From the NCBI GenBank assembly GCA_963770635.1, contig CAVYQI010000006.1:496001-560000 (forward strand): a stretch of DNA of 64,000 nucleotides, given 5' to 3'. Position numbers and translations under genes: made by a program. This DNA is from DASZIT01 sp963770635. GTDB taxonomy: Bacteria; Actinomycetota; Acidimicrobiia; Acidimicrobiales; RAAP-2. The notes below the pieces were generated by a model. The model searched no databases, was not told where the DNA came from, and saw nothing but the letters and a program-made list of their open reading frames with translations. Positions 18,871-27,103 of this stretch are shown piece by piece; within the stretch, counting starts at the first letter, position 1, and the number at the start of each line of letters is the position of its first letter.

Positions 18871-19641
18871 CTACTCATTTCCCTTTTCCCGTCGGAGCAT
18901 CAGCTGTAGGAGGAGAAGGCCGGCCAGCACGAAGAAGATCAGGATCACGAAGGCCAGGCTGTCGGGGTCAGCGTTTGTGAGGAGCGTCACCCCCAGGACG
19001 GTCGTCAGGGTCGGGCCACACTGAGCCACCACTGGGTACTGGCCAACCGCGATGTTCGGTACGGTGAGCGGAACTGAGAAGGCACCGCTCGGGTCTGCGG
19101 TCGTCTGCCCGACTTCCAGTCCGCCCAAGCTCAACAGGACCGCCGCCCCGGGATCGCAGCCCTCCCCGGCGGCGGTAAGGGGTGAGCCCGGGGTTCCCGA
19201 CGGACGACTGACGTTCAATTGGCCGGTCGTAGTCGCCGTGGGCGGGTTGCCCGGTAACGGCGGCGGAATGGTGGTTGGAATCGGGGACGGCAGGGTCGTG
19301 GGTGTGGTCCCCTTCCCGGTGGTGGTCGTAGTGAGAGGCGGCGTGCCCGTGGTCGAGGTCGTGATCGTGGTGGACGGCGGCAGCGTGGTCGAAGTGGGCG
19401 GCGGCAGCGTGGTCGAAGTGGGCGGCGGCGGCGTGGTGGTAGTCGGTGGCGGCAGCGTGGTAGTAGTCGGCGGCAGCGTGGTCGTGGTGGTAGTAGTCGT
19501 CGTTCTCTGGACAGCCAGGGGCGATCCCATAGCCACAGCTGAATGGTCGACTCCTTGAGCCCCGGCAATCATTGGTAGAACGATCGCGAACCCAAGCGAT
19601 ACCCCGACAAAGCCAACGACAGCTTTGGTTCTCGGGCGCAA
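18871..19641 (-). CDS. Thr/Pro-rich secreted protein with C-terminal membrane anchor
   Basis: About 256 residues. I chose a TTG start at 19641 because GGAGGT lies four bases upstream; a TTG at 19653 is also possible. After the signal helix (VVGFVGVSLGFAIVLPMIAG) comes a long Thr/Pro stalk (TTTTLPPPTT repeats), then a domain matching the 16535 protein (SRPSGTPGSPLTAAGEGCDP) and the same C-terminal TLLTNADPDS, TM and RR tail. It is a surface-protein paralogue of the 15966-16535 gene with a longer stalk. It converges with the DUF2079 gene, leaving 54 bp between them. Confidence 0.8.
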   Translation of the reverse strand: MRPRTKAVVGFVGVSLGFAIVLPMIAGAQGVDHSAVAMGSPLAVQRTTTTTTTTTLPPTTTTLPPPTTTTPPPPTSTTLPPPTSTTLPPSTTITTSTTGTPPLTTTTTGKGTTPTTLPSPIPTTIPPPLPGNPPTATTTGQLNVSRPSGTPGSPLTAAGEGCDPGAAVLLSLGGLEVGQTTADPSGAFSVPLTVPNIAVGQYPVVAQCGPTLTTVLGVTLLTNADPDSLAFVILIFFVLAGLLLLQLMLRREKGNE

Positions 19642-19791
19642 ACAGACCTCCAAATTGGATTCGGTTCAAAGAGCGCCGAATCCCCGCGGTCGGATCTTAT
19701 TCGTCGCGAAGGGTACTGGTCCCGGACACCTCGCCAGTCCCGACGACCACCGGTCTAACGGAACGGAGGTGAAGCTGGAAAGCGTCGACCC

Positions 19792-20103
19792 TCAGCAGGC
19801 CATCATCGAGGCCGTGGCAGAGCAGAACTCCGGCCACCGGGTTGTGGGGACTCGGCCAGCCTCGCGCAACAGCAATTCAACGGGTATGAGCTGGATGTTG
19901 TCCAGGTTGGCCACTGACCCTGCTCGCACACCTTCCTCTGGTCCCAGGGCGACCTCGGTGACGATTCCCCGGACCGTGCTGGTGACGGGAGCGACGAGTA
20001 CCCGATGCAACAATGGGGCCACCCGTGCTCGCGTAATGACGACGACGGGGCGGATCTTGTCCAAATCCGCCCACCAGACTTGGCCGTGCCCGAGCCCCTT
20101 CAC
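19792..20103 (-). CDS. MazF/PemK-type toxin (predicted endoribonuclease)
   Basis: 103 residues with the PemK/MazF fold marks: GQVWWADLDKIRPVVVITR at the N-terminus, VLVAPVTSTVRG in the middle and the GSVANLDNIQLIP strand. These are known type II toxins that cleave mRNA. The GTG start overlaps the stop of the upstream antitoxin gene by four bases. Size and order (antitoxin first) fit the family. Target specificity cannot be read from the sequence. Confidence 0.85.
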   Translation of the reverse strand: MKGLGHGQVWWADLDKIRPVVVITRARVAPLLHRVLVAPVTSTVRGIVTEVALGPEEGVRAGSVANLDNIQLIPVELLLREAGRVPTTRWPEFCSATASMMAC

Positions 20104-20384
20104 GCCTTGGCCTTTCGCCGACGGGCGGCGGCGAGCCGTTGCACGTCCTGGGGAACCTCGCCGTCGTAGGGAAGGCTTGGAGCCTCGGGAGCTTCCCAGG
20201 CAAGGTCGGTATCCTCGTCGTAGGGCATGGCCCCAAGCGCCTGGCGCTCGCGGGCGCCTTCGAGTTCGTCGAGCAGGGCGGCGAGCGCCTGGTCGAAGAG
20301 CTTGCTGTCGCTGGTGCCGAGCAGGCGGCGGCAGCGCACGAGACGATCCCGGTCAACCGTGGTGGAAATACGTTCACGACTCAT
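20100..20384 (-). CDS. Antitoxin of the MazF-like pair
   Basis: 94 residues from ATG. The N-terminus (RISTTVDRDRLVRCRRLLG) looks like a ribbon-helix-helix strand and first helix, followed by a helix (SKLFDQALAALLDELEG). The acidic C-terminal half (YDEDTDLAWEAPE) is typical of a disordered toxin-binding tail, ending in a basic RRRKAKA. No strong ribosome site precedes the ATG; a second ATG lies four codons upstream in frame. The upstream AT-richer stretch (ATTTATGGTAG) may hold the promoter, and the protein probably represses its own operon. Confidence 0.8.
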   Translation of the reverse strand: MSRERISTTVDRDRLVRCRRLLGTSDSKLFDQALAALLDELEGARERQALGAMPYDEDTDLAWEAPEAPSLPYDGEVPQDVQRLAAARRRKAKA

Positions 20385-20509
20385 GCCACACAGCATACTG
20401 CGGTCACTACCATAAATCATGCCACTTTCACTCCCGGTCGGCACCTCCGACGGCCCCTCCGCACCAAGGCGGGTGTCGGAACCGGGGCGGCTTCCCGGAG
20501 GCAATCGGT

Positions 20510-21292
20510 TCAGGTCGGCACCGCGGCGGTGAACAGCTGCGTGTTGTACGGCATCACGATGGGCTCCTCGAGGGTGTCGGCGAAGGCGGCGACCTCGGCC
20601 AGGAAGGCAGCCCGCTCGTCGTCGGGCAGCACCCGGACGTAGCTGCGGGAGGCCACCTGGTCGACCAGCGCCTGGCGGTCGAGCGGCTGGGTGAAGTGGA
20701 ACTCGGAACGGGTGACCGGCCCGAACCGGTGGCTGGCGCCGATGATCGGGGAGAAGTCCATTCCCACCGGGTAGGGCATGCACCGGTCCCACCGGGTCAT
20801 CCGGCTCAACTCGATCATCACCGGGTCGTGCTCGTCCCGCTCGTTCCAGACCAGGGACAGCACCCCGCCGGGCCGCAACACCCGGGCGATCTCGGCCAGC
20901 GCCACGGGCGGGTCGAACCAGTGGAAGGCCTGGGCCACCACCACCGCGTCCATGCTCTTCGCCCGGAGCGGGATGGCCTCGCCGACCCCGGCGATTACCG
21001 GCACCCCGGGGACCACTTGCGCGAGCATCTCCCGCATCGATGCCGACGGCTCGATGGCCACACAGTTGGCACCGAACGGGAGCAGTTCCCGGGTGAACTT
21101 GCCGGTGCCGGCGGCCAGGTCGAGGACCCGGGATCCCGGTTGGATACCGGCCCCGTCGATGATGCCGGCCACCAGGTCCGGCTGGTAGCCGGGGCGGCCC
21201 CGCTCGTAGACGTCGGAGGCGGCCTCGAACCCCACCCGCCCCTGGGTGTCCCGGGTCCGGGTGGATTGGTGGGGTTGGCTGGTGCTGCCCAT
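20510..21292 (-). CDS. Class I SAM-dependent methyltransferase (Methyltransf_11 type)
   Basis: 260 residues. Motif I is VLDLAAGTGKFTREL, motif II has the acidic end of the next strand in CVAIEPS, and motif IV contains VVVAQAFHWFD followed by the post-I segment RVLRPGGVLSLVWNE. All three mark the class I Rossmann methyltransferase fold. The FHWF motif is common in small-molecule methyltransferases of this group. It is a cytoplasmic enzyme with substrate unknown. It is transcribed divergently from the acyltransferase across a ~30-bp gap. Confidence 0.88.
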   Translation of the reverse strand: MGSTSQPHQSTRTRDTQGRVGFEAASDVYERGRPGYQPDLVAGIIDGAGIQPGSRVLDLAAGTGKFTRELLPFGANCVAIEPSASMREMLAQVVPGVPVIAGVGEAIPLRAKSMDAVVVAQAFHWFDPPVALAEIARVLRPGGVLSLVWNERDEHDPVMIELSRMTRWDRCMPYPVGMDFSPIIGASHRFGPVTRSEFHFTQPLDRQALVDQVASRSYVRVLPDDERAAFLAEVAAFADTLEEPIVMPYNTQLFTAAVPT

Positions 21293-21320
21293 CTCGGTGA
21301 TGGTATGCGCATTGAGTAGC

Positions 21321-22095
21321 GTGCACCGGGTGGCCGCTCACCTCCCGTTGCCCGATCCTCCGCCGAATGCGGCCGATCGGTTGGCCCGGCCGTTAGCGCC
21401 GGGGTTGACGCCGATCGAGGGTCTGGCCGGGACGCGGTCGTCGGTGCGGGCTCAACCCCGGGGCTCGCGTTCGTCGGCGGTGGCTCAACTCCGCCATCCA
21501 GTACGGGTGGGACTGGCTGGCCCTCCACGGGGCCACCGGCCCCACCAGCCCGAAGGCGGCCCGGTTCGGCGCCTTCGGCGACGGGAGCTACGTGGCCTTC
21601 CCGCCGGGGGCGACCTTCGGCGAGCGGTGGATCCACATCGGGGACCACACGTTGATCGGGACCTACGTGAGCCTGTCAGCCGGGATGGTCCCGGGCCAGA
21701 AGATGGTCACCGACCCGGTGGTGCGGATCGGCGATCGGTGCATGATCGGCCGCGGCAGCCACATCGTCGGCCATTTCAACATCGACATCGGCGACGACGT
21801 CTACACCGGTCCCTACATCTACATCACCGACCAGAACCACGGCTACGAGGACCCCGGCGAGCCGGTCCACTCCCAGATGCCCACCGACCGGCCGGTGCGG
21901 ATCGGGTCGGGCAGCTGGCTCGGGACCGGGGCGGTGATCCTCCCCGGGACGACCCTCGGGCGCAACGTGGTGGTCGGGGCCGGTTCAGTGGTGCGGGGAT
22001 CCTTCCCGGATCATTGCGTGATCGTCGGGGTCCCGGCCCGGATCGTCCGGCGCTATGTGCCGGGAACCGGGTGGGTGACCGAGCCGACGGTCTGA
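21321..22095 (+). CDS. Left-handed beta-helix (hexapeptide) acyltransferase, apparent N-terminal frameshift
   Basis: From about 21480 the frame reads RRRWLNSAIQYGWDWLALHG, then a hexapeptide-repeat acyltransferase domain: IHIGDHTLIGTYVSLSAG, IGRGSHIVGHFNIDIGDDV, the catalytic-type His in ITDQNHGYEDP, and WLGTGAVILPGTTLGRNVVV. This resembles WbbJ/LacA-type O-acetyltransferases. In this frame a stop at 21406 and lack of a start codon leave the N-terminus missing. A GTG start at 21321 gives a plausible N-terminus (VAAHLPLPDPPPNAADRL) in another frame, so a one-base shift near the CCCCGGGG at 21456-21463 is likely. The span has one base in excess of whole codons. A GTG at 21592 is the only start within the intact frame. 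Confidence 0.7.
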
Positions 22096-22104
22096 GCGGC
22101 CGCT

Positions 22105-23577
22105 CTATTTCTTGGGGACCGCTACCAGCCCGCCGAGCCCGAGCGCACTGACGAGGCCGAACACCGTGCTGTTCACGGTTGTCTCCAAGCCGACCACCAG
22201 CCCAGAGACGGCCCCCGAGGGTTGGGAAGGTGGGACCGTCCCGGTCGGAGTCGTCGGAGCCGTCTGACCCGGGGGAGTCGTTGTCGGCGGGGTTCCGCCG
22301 GAGGGCCCGGTGCTACCGGTATTACCCGTAGTACCCGAGGAGCCGGCGGTAGAGGGCGTGCCCGTCGTCGGGTTGGCGGACGTGCTGGGGGTGATCTGGG
22401 TGGCCAGCGAGAAGGGCGACGTGCTCCCACCGGTCCCCGCGCCCGTAGACGGTGTGGTCGCCGGTGGCGTCGATGCACCCGGGGTGGTGGTGGCCGAGGT
22501 GCCACCCGTACCGGGGCGCGTTGTGTGCGAGTGGCTGGGCGGACTGGCGACCTGGGGGCCGGGCGACAACGTGAGCACGCCGGCCAGGGTTCCACCGATG
22601 GCGACCAGCCCGGCGGCGACCCCGACGCTGACCCGTCGCGAGATCCGGGTTCCGAACGACCCATGGGGACGGCGAAGATCCACCACTGCGCTGGTTCCGG
22701 CTCCGGCCACCGCTCCGGCTCCGACCAGGCCGACGCCAACCGCCGCGGTACCGACCCCGAGGAGGGCCCGGTCCACGCCGCGTCGGCGGTAGAGATCGGT
22801 GTCGGCGGCGTCGAGGAGCTCCGACGGCCGATGATGCTCGACACCGAAGGCGGCGGCGCCCCAGGTGAACTCCGGGGTACCGCCATCGGAGATCCGGTGC
22901 ATGAGCGGATCGATCTCACTGAGCCCGATCCCCTGCAAGACGATGGCGAACTCGTCACCTCCGGTCCTGAACACGGCGTCCGACGTCCGCAACCCTTCAC
23001 CGATGGCGTCCACCAGTGACGTGAGGGTACGGTCGCCCTCGGCGTGCCCCCGCGAGTCGTTGATCCGCTTCAAGCCGTCGAGGTCGACCGCCACCACCAC
23101 CAACTCAGAACCGGTGCGGCGAGCGCCGGCCATGGCCCGGGTGAGCGCCAGGTCGAGGGCCCGCCGGTTGCCGACCCCGGTGAGCGGATCGAGCAGCGCC
23201 GCCTCTTCCAACTGGTTCAGCGATGTCCAGGTGGCGGCGTCGGTGACAATCCTCCACGCCCGGTGGTAGGCGGCGCGATCGGCCTCGGTTCCGGTGTCCA
23301 GCTCGGCATCCATCGCGGCTTCGATCTCGTCGAGTCGGCTGCGCATGAGCGACGCCGACTGATGGGCTTGCGCCCACCGGCGCCCGGCGTCGGTCAGGGA
23401 ATTCTCGATGGGGCCGCCGTCGCCGTTCGACGCCCACGACAGACCGTTGGCCCCGTTCTGCGAATCACCCGACGGGTGGGAACGCGGAGCGGCGACGGCC
23501 GACCGGACCGCATCGACCACCGACTGCATTTCGTCGTCCGGCCACGGCTCCTCGAACGGAGATACGGCTTGGTTCAT
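22105..23577 (-). CDS. Diguanylate cyclase (GGDEF) with TM helix and S/T/P-rich tail (copy 1)
   Basis: 490 residues from ATG; a TTG 14 codons upstream is possible. The N-terminus shares the FEEPWPDDE motif with its neighbour, then a helical region. The GGDEF domain (~residues 127-270) has an intact active site, RTGGDEFAIVL, and an RTSD inhibitory site exactly five residues before GGDEF. It should make c-di-GMP. A single TM helix (VSVGVAAGLVAIGGTLAGVL) follows, then ~160 residues of Ser/Thr/Pro/Gly and a short hydrophobic end (VFGLVSALGLGGLVAV). The catalytic domain precedes the membrane helix, the reverse of most membrane diguanylate cyclases. It converges with the acyltransferase. Confidence 0.88.
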   Translation of the reverse strand: MNQAVSPFEEPWPDDEMQSVVDAVRSAVAAPRSHPSGDSQNGANGLSWASNGDGGPIENSLTDAGRRWAQAHQSASLMRSRLDEIEAAMDAELDTGTEADRAAYHRAWRIVTDAATWTSLNQLEEAALLDPLTGVGNRRALDLALTRAMAGARRTGSELVVVAVDLDGLKRINDSRGHAEGDRTLTSLVDAIGEGLRTSDAVFRTGGDEFAIVLQGIGLSEIDPLMHRISDGGTPEFTWGAAAFGVEHHRPSELLDAADTDLYRRRGVDRALLGVGTAAVGVGLVGAGAVAGAGTSAVVDLRRPHGSFGTRISRRVSVGVAAGLVAIGGTLAGVLTLSPGPQVASPPSHSHTTRPGTGGTSATTTPGASTPPATTPSTGAGTGGSTSPFSLATQITPSTSANPTTGTPSTAGSSGTTGNTGSTGPSGGTPPTTTPPGQTAPTTPTGTVPPSQPSGAVSGLVVGLETTVNSTVFGLVSALGLGGLVAVPKK

Positions 23578-24327
23578 CACTGGTCCCCGTGAGTTGGAGG
23601 GATCGGGCGCAGCCGACAATCCGCCCCCGCCTGCTGCAAAATTCTACTTCTGCCGTCTTGTGCCCGTGTCATTTGCGTTCTACCTGGTACATGTATCGGC
23701 CAAGCGGCGCTATAACTTGATGTTATCACCGGCCGTAGTGAGGAACTCACTGACAGTGCGTACCTTGCGATCTGATCCTGACCTGGACAATTTCGCCAGG
23801 TTGACGGCACCAGTACGTTCTCTCCACGAGAGGCAATCGGCATCAAGGCCGACGGGATCGCGCGTGGGAGGTGAGCATGGGGAATCTGGGTGGCGGACGG
23901 GTACCCTGGCGCACCATCGGCAACCAACCGAGCGACTTCGAACCTCACACCCTGTCGGCGTTCCTGTGCCTAGCACCTTCCGGGTTCCCCGTTCCCGGAC
24001 TGACCGAACGTCGGCGCGCTGCCCCCCTTCGGGCTCTCGATTCCCCTCATACCATCCGGTATGTCGGGCGGACGGACCGCCGGAGCCTGTGCCAACCTGC
24101 CGGCCCTGGCTCTGGCGACTTCCGGATGCTCGACATCGAGCGGGAGCATCGGAGGGGGGTGGCTCTTTCTCCGGATCGACGTCCAGGCGTGAGGGCGTCT
24201 GTGTTCTCACGGGGTAGTCGGAGCTCGGCCCCAACCCCCGGCTAAGCAGGCGGTCGAGCTCACCGAAGGGGTGACCCAACCGAACGGCGGCGGGTGGGTG
24301 GCGCGGCAGGACCGGGTCGGTACCGGT
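23578..24327. other. 750-bp region between the GGDEF paralogues
   Basis: It holds the leader of the copy 1 GGDEF gene with two palindromes (23712-23726 and 23748-23758). Open frames exist on both strands, but their amino-acid make-up (Arg/Pro/Ser-rich) and lack of recognisable domains give no support for a gene. Confidence 0.4.
23712..23758. promoter_or_regulatory. Palindromes upstream of GGDEF copy 1
   Basis: ATAAC-TTGAT-GTTAT (23712-23726) and the 11-bp CACTG-A-CAGTG (23748-23758) lie 135-181 bases upstream of the chosen start. The CACTGWCAGTG motif recurs upstream of the second GGDEF gene, which suggests a common regulator. An additional AGTGAG-TTC-CTCACT-like hairpin (minus strand) overlaps it. 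Operator function is inference. Confidence 0.5.
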
Positions 24328-25890
24328 TCAGTGGTCTCTCCGAACACATCCGACCTCGCCGCCTCGATTTTGATCGGTTGATGGCCGGAATTGGGCCGGC
24401 GCCTCGGGGGTGCCCTGATCGGTGGCGGCCTCGTTGACGACATGGGCGTCCGGGTCGTGGGCAGCCTGAGCGGCGGCGGCCTGGGGAGGAAGCGTGTCGG
24501 TAGGCCGGCGGTTGGATGGAGGCGTGGAAGCTGGAACCGTGGTGGGCGGAACGGTAGGAGGCGGAGCCGCGGTGGGCGGAGGAGCGATGGGCGGGGTACT
24601 GGCTGCCGGGTTCGGCGTCGTGGCTCCTACGCCGCTGGAACCCGGGCTGGGTGTGGTCACGGCGGCCAACTGAATGCCGGTCGAACCGGCTCCGCGGGTG
24701 ACGGGGGTCGCCGTCGGTCCGACCGGGGTCGTCGACGTAGCCGGTGACTGCGTGGGAGCGGGCGGGGTGGTGGTCGGCGGAGTCACCGCGGGCACGCCGG
24801 ATGATCCTGACGGGCGACCCGGGTGTTTCAGCGAGAGAGCCGCGTGGTTCGCCGGTGACAGTGGGGTCACGGCGCCAACGGTGCCGGCGATGGCCACCAG
24901 GACAGCCGCCACGGCCACATTGGCCCGTCGCGAGGCCCAGGGCTTGATCGACCGGTCCGGGTGGCGCCGGCCCACAACGGGGGCGGCCCCACCGACGCCA
25001 CCGGCCGCACCGGCACCGGCACCCCCGACCACTCCTCCACGGACCTCATCCCGCTCGACTCCTCGACGGCGATAGAGATCGACATCGGCGGCGTCGAGGA
25101 GCTCGGCCGGATGCTGATGCTCGGCCGTTAGCGCCGCCGCCCCCCAGGTGAAGCCCGGGGTGCCGCCGGCGGAGATTCGGTGCATGAGGGGGTCGACATC
25201 GCCCAATCCCATCCCCGGCAAGACGACCGCGAACTCGTCACCGCCGGTTCGGAACACGGTGTCGGACGCCCGCAGCCCTTCACCGAAGGCATTCACCAGC
25301 GAAGTGAGGGTTCGGTCGCCCTCGGCGTGCCCCTGCGAATCGTTGATGCGCTTCAAACCGTCGAGGTCGACCGCCGCCACTACCAACTCGGACCCGGCAC
25401 GGCGGGCGACGGACATGGCCCGGGTGAGCATCAGATCGAGGGCCCGCCGGTTGCCCACCCCGGTGAGCGGGTCGACGAGGGCAGCCGCTTCCAACTGAGT
25501 GAGTGACGTCCAGGTGGCGGCGTCGCTGACTGTCCGCCATGCCCGGTAGGAGGCGATCCGGTCGGCTTCGGATGCGGTGCCCAGCTCGGCGTCCATCGAG
25601 GCCTCGAGTGCACTCAGCCGGGCGCGCATGAGCGACGCCGACTGATGGGCCCGGGCCCACCGGCGACCCGCCTCGGCCAGGGGATTGGCCATGGCCCCGC
25701 TCGTGCCGCTGGCCGCTCCCGTGCCGCGGACGGCCGACCGGACCGCGTCCATGACCAGCTGCGTTTCGTCGTCGGGCCACGGCTCCTCGAAGCGGGGACC
25801 GGTTTCCTTCACGAGCGGTTCCGGTCGGGTCGAAGGATCGGTCGCTCCAGCCTGTACGCTCGTGCCCGATTCCGAATGGTGCTGCTGCAT
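24328..25890 (-). CDS. Diguanylate cyclase (GGDEF) with TM helix and S/T/P-rich tail (copy 2)
   Basis: 520 residues from ATG at 25890. I prefer this start because the regulatory palindromes at 25940-25981 lie upstream of it. A longer frame to 26013 would cover them. FEEPWPDDE and the GGDEF domain match copy 1 closely: RTGGDEFAVVL is intact, and RASD occupies the inhibitory site. The TM helix (VAVAAVLVAIAGTVGAV) is followed by ~190 residues rich in Pro, Thr and Ser. The two genes are tandem duplicates that diverged mainly in the tail. Predicted role: c-di-GMP synthesis controlled from outside the membrane or wall. Confidence 0.87.
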   Translation of the reverse strand: MQQHHSESGTSVQAGATDPSTRPEPLVKETGPRFEEPWPDDETQLVMDAVRSAVRGTGAASGTSGAMANPLAEAGRRWARAHQSASLMRARLSALEASMDAELGTASEADRIASYRAWRTVSDAATWTSLTQLEAAALVDPLTGVGNRRALDLMLTRAMSVARRAGSELVVAAVDLDGLKRINDSQGHAEGDRTLTSLVNAFGEGLRASDTVFRTGGDEFAVVLPGMGLGDVDPLMHRISAGGTPGFTWGAAALTAEHQHPAELLDAADVDLYRRRGVERDEVRGGVVGGAGAGAAGGVGGAAPVVGRRHPDRSIKPWASRRANVAVAAVLVAIAGTVGAVTPLSPANHAALSLKHPGRPSGSSGVPAVTPPTTTPPAPTQSPATSTTPVGPTATPVTRGAGSTGIQLAAVTTPSPGSSGVGATTPNPAASTPPIAPPPTAAPPPTVPPTTVPASTPPSNRRPTDTLPPQAAAAQAAHDPDAHVVNEAATDQGTPEAPAQFRPSTDQNRGGEVGCVRRDH

Positions 25891-26233
25891 CCTGATGGGT
25901 GTGTCATCTGCCGTCCTGCCTACTGCTCGCGGCGCACCCGTTATATTACCACGCTTAGTAGTTATATAACCACTGTCAGTGCCTATGCCAACATCTCCCA
26001 GGCACCGGACCACTTCATCCCGGAGTAGAGGCGCACAACGCTGGCCCGGTCGGTGACGTGGTCGCGTTCAAGGTGACACAGCTGTCACGGACTTCTCTGA
26101 CTCGCGGGCCGACGGCGATGGCCTGGGTCGACGCGGCAATTCCAGAACGGGACCTTCGATTCCGCCTACCTGCCGCCTAGCTGCCGCCTATACCTCGACC
26201 GGCGGATCAACCGGAGCCCGGCGAGCTAAACGC
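25891..26233. other. 343-bp leader region of GGDEF copy 2
   Basis: It contains two AT-rich palindromic boxes (25940-25981) and an inverted repeat GTGACA-CAGC-TGTCAC (26073-26088). A direct repeat CTGCCGCCTA occurs twice near 26170-26190. No gene supported. Confidence 0.4.
25940..25981. promoter_or_regulatory. Paired GTTATAT boxes and CACTGTCAGTG palindrome upstream of GGDEF copy 2
   Basis: GTTATATTAC (25940-25949) and the perfect palindrome GTTATATAAC (25961-25970) are 21 bases apart, two helical turns. The second is directly followed by CACTG-T-CAGTG (25971-25981). The AT-rich boxes stand out in GC-rich DNA and may include the -10 region. The same CACTGWCAGTG motif precedes copy 1, and a related GTTATA...TATAAC palindrome precedes the cyclic-nucleotide-binding gene at 48005. 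Confidence 0.55.
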
Positions 26234-27103
26234 TCAGCATTGGCCCAGCAAATGTTCAATGTTTGTGCACGGCTGGGTGGTGGTGGTGGTGGTCGGCGGC
26301 GGCGCCTGGGTGGTGGTGGTGGTCGGCGGGGTGGTCGTGGTGGTGGTCGGCGGATGGGTAGTGGTCGTCGTCGGCGGATGGGTAGTGGTGGTGGTGCCGC
26401 CTGACGGTGGCTTGGTGGTCGTCGTCGTCGGCCCGGTGACAGTGCCGCCGGAGTTGGACGGGGTCGAGCTCCCACCGCTGGATGCCGGCGCGGAGTTCGA
26501 CGGGGAGTTCGAATGGGACGAGGTGTTGTTGCCGGGGTTCAGCGGGCCGTTGGTGTTGGCGCCGGACAGGAGGTTGGGCGCCCCGCCGCCGACGACGCTT
26601 CCGGCCGAGGCCGGAGTGTTCGGGGCCTGGCTCTTCCCGGAAGACGACCCGGTGGTCCCCGCCGGCAAGGCGGAATTCAGCTCGCCCCAGTCCTTGGCCG
26701 TGGTGCCGTGGGTGGTGGTCTGCACGCCGGGGAGGGAAGCCGAGACCGAATTGCCGGCCCCGCCCAGGACCACCCCGACTCCGAGGCTGATGACCGCGCC
26801 GGCGATGACCAGGACGGTACCCAGGCGACGCCGGAGGAGGTCCCCGACGCCGAGGGAGGCCACCGCCGCCACCCGGGAGGCGTAGACCAGGCGGGACGTC
26901 AGGGGCTCCAACCAGTCGGCGACGGCCAGGGCCGCCGAGGCGAGCAGCGTCAGGAACTTGGAGTTGGGCCGCGAGGACGCCCGGAAGGGATTGATCTCCT
27001 CCCCGGCGGCGTCAATCGCCGCCGGAATGTAGCCGCTCACGGAGTGGGCGCCGAGCGAGTGGCGCCCACGTGGCGATCGCTGCACTTTCCCTCTCTCACT
27101 CAT
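26234..27103 (-). CDS. Membrane-anchored protein with Thr/Pro-rich extracellular tail
   Basis: 289 residues. A polar N-terminus of ~50 residues and an amphipathic region (LTLLASAALAVADWLEPL) precede a TM helix (LGTVLVIAGAVISLGVGVVLGG). The remaining ~160 residues are Ser/Asn/Gly/Thr-rich, ending in long Thr/Pro runs (TTTTTHPPTTTTTHPP) and a two-Cys tail (PCTNIEHLLGQC). The paired cysteines may form a disulfide. The start overlaps the end of the sortase gene by eight bases, so the two are co-translated. Function unknown; possibly a wall-spanning stalk or a sortase partner. Confidence 0.8.
   Translation of the reverse strand: MSERGKVQRSPRGRHSLGAHSVSGYIPAAIDAAGEEINPFRASSRPNSKFLTLLASAALAVADWLEPLTSRLVYASRVAAVASLGVGDLLRRRLGTVLVIAGAVISLGVGVVLGGAGNSVSASLPGVQTTTHGTTAKDWGELNSALPAGTTGSSSGKSQAPNTPASAGSVVGGGAPNLLSGANTNGPLNPGNNTSSHSNSPSNSAPASSGGSSTPSNSGGTVTGPTTTTTKPPSGGTTTTTHPPTTTTTHPPTTTTTTPPTTTTTQAPPPTTTTTTQPCTNIEHLLGQC

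Noticed and set aside
22094..22105. GAGCGGCCGCTC palindrome between convergent genes as a terminator
   Set aside because: The perfect 12-bp palindrome lacks a loop and a T-tract; too weak to claim.
23710..24279. 189-codon minus-strand frame between the GGDEF genes
   Set aside because: Composition is Arg/Ser/Pro-rich, covers the promoter palindromes, and shows no motif or ribosome site.
26259..26885. Val/Gly-rich plus-strand frame
   Set aside because: Complement of the Thr/Pro repeats of the membrane protein at 26234-27103.
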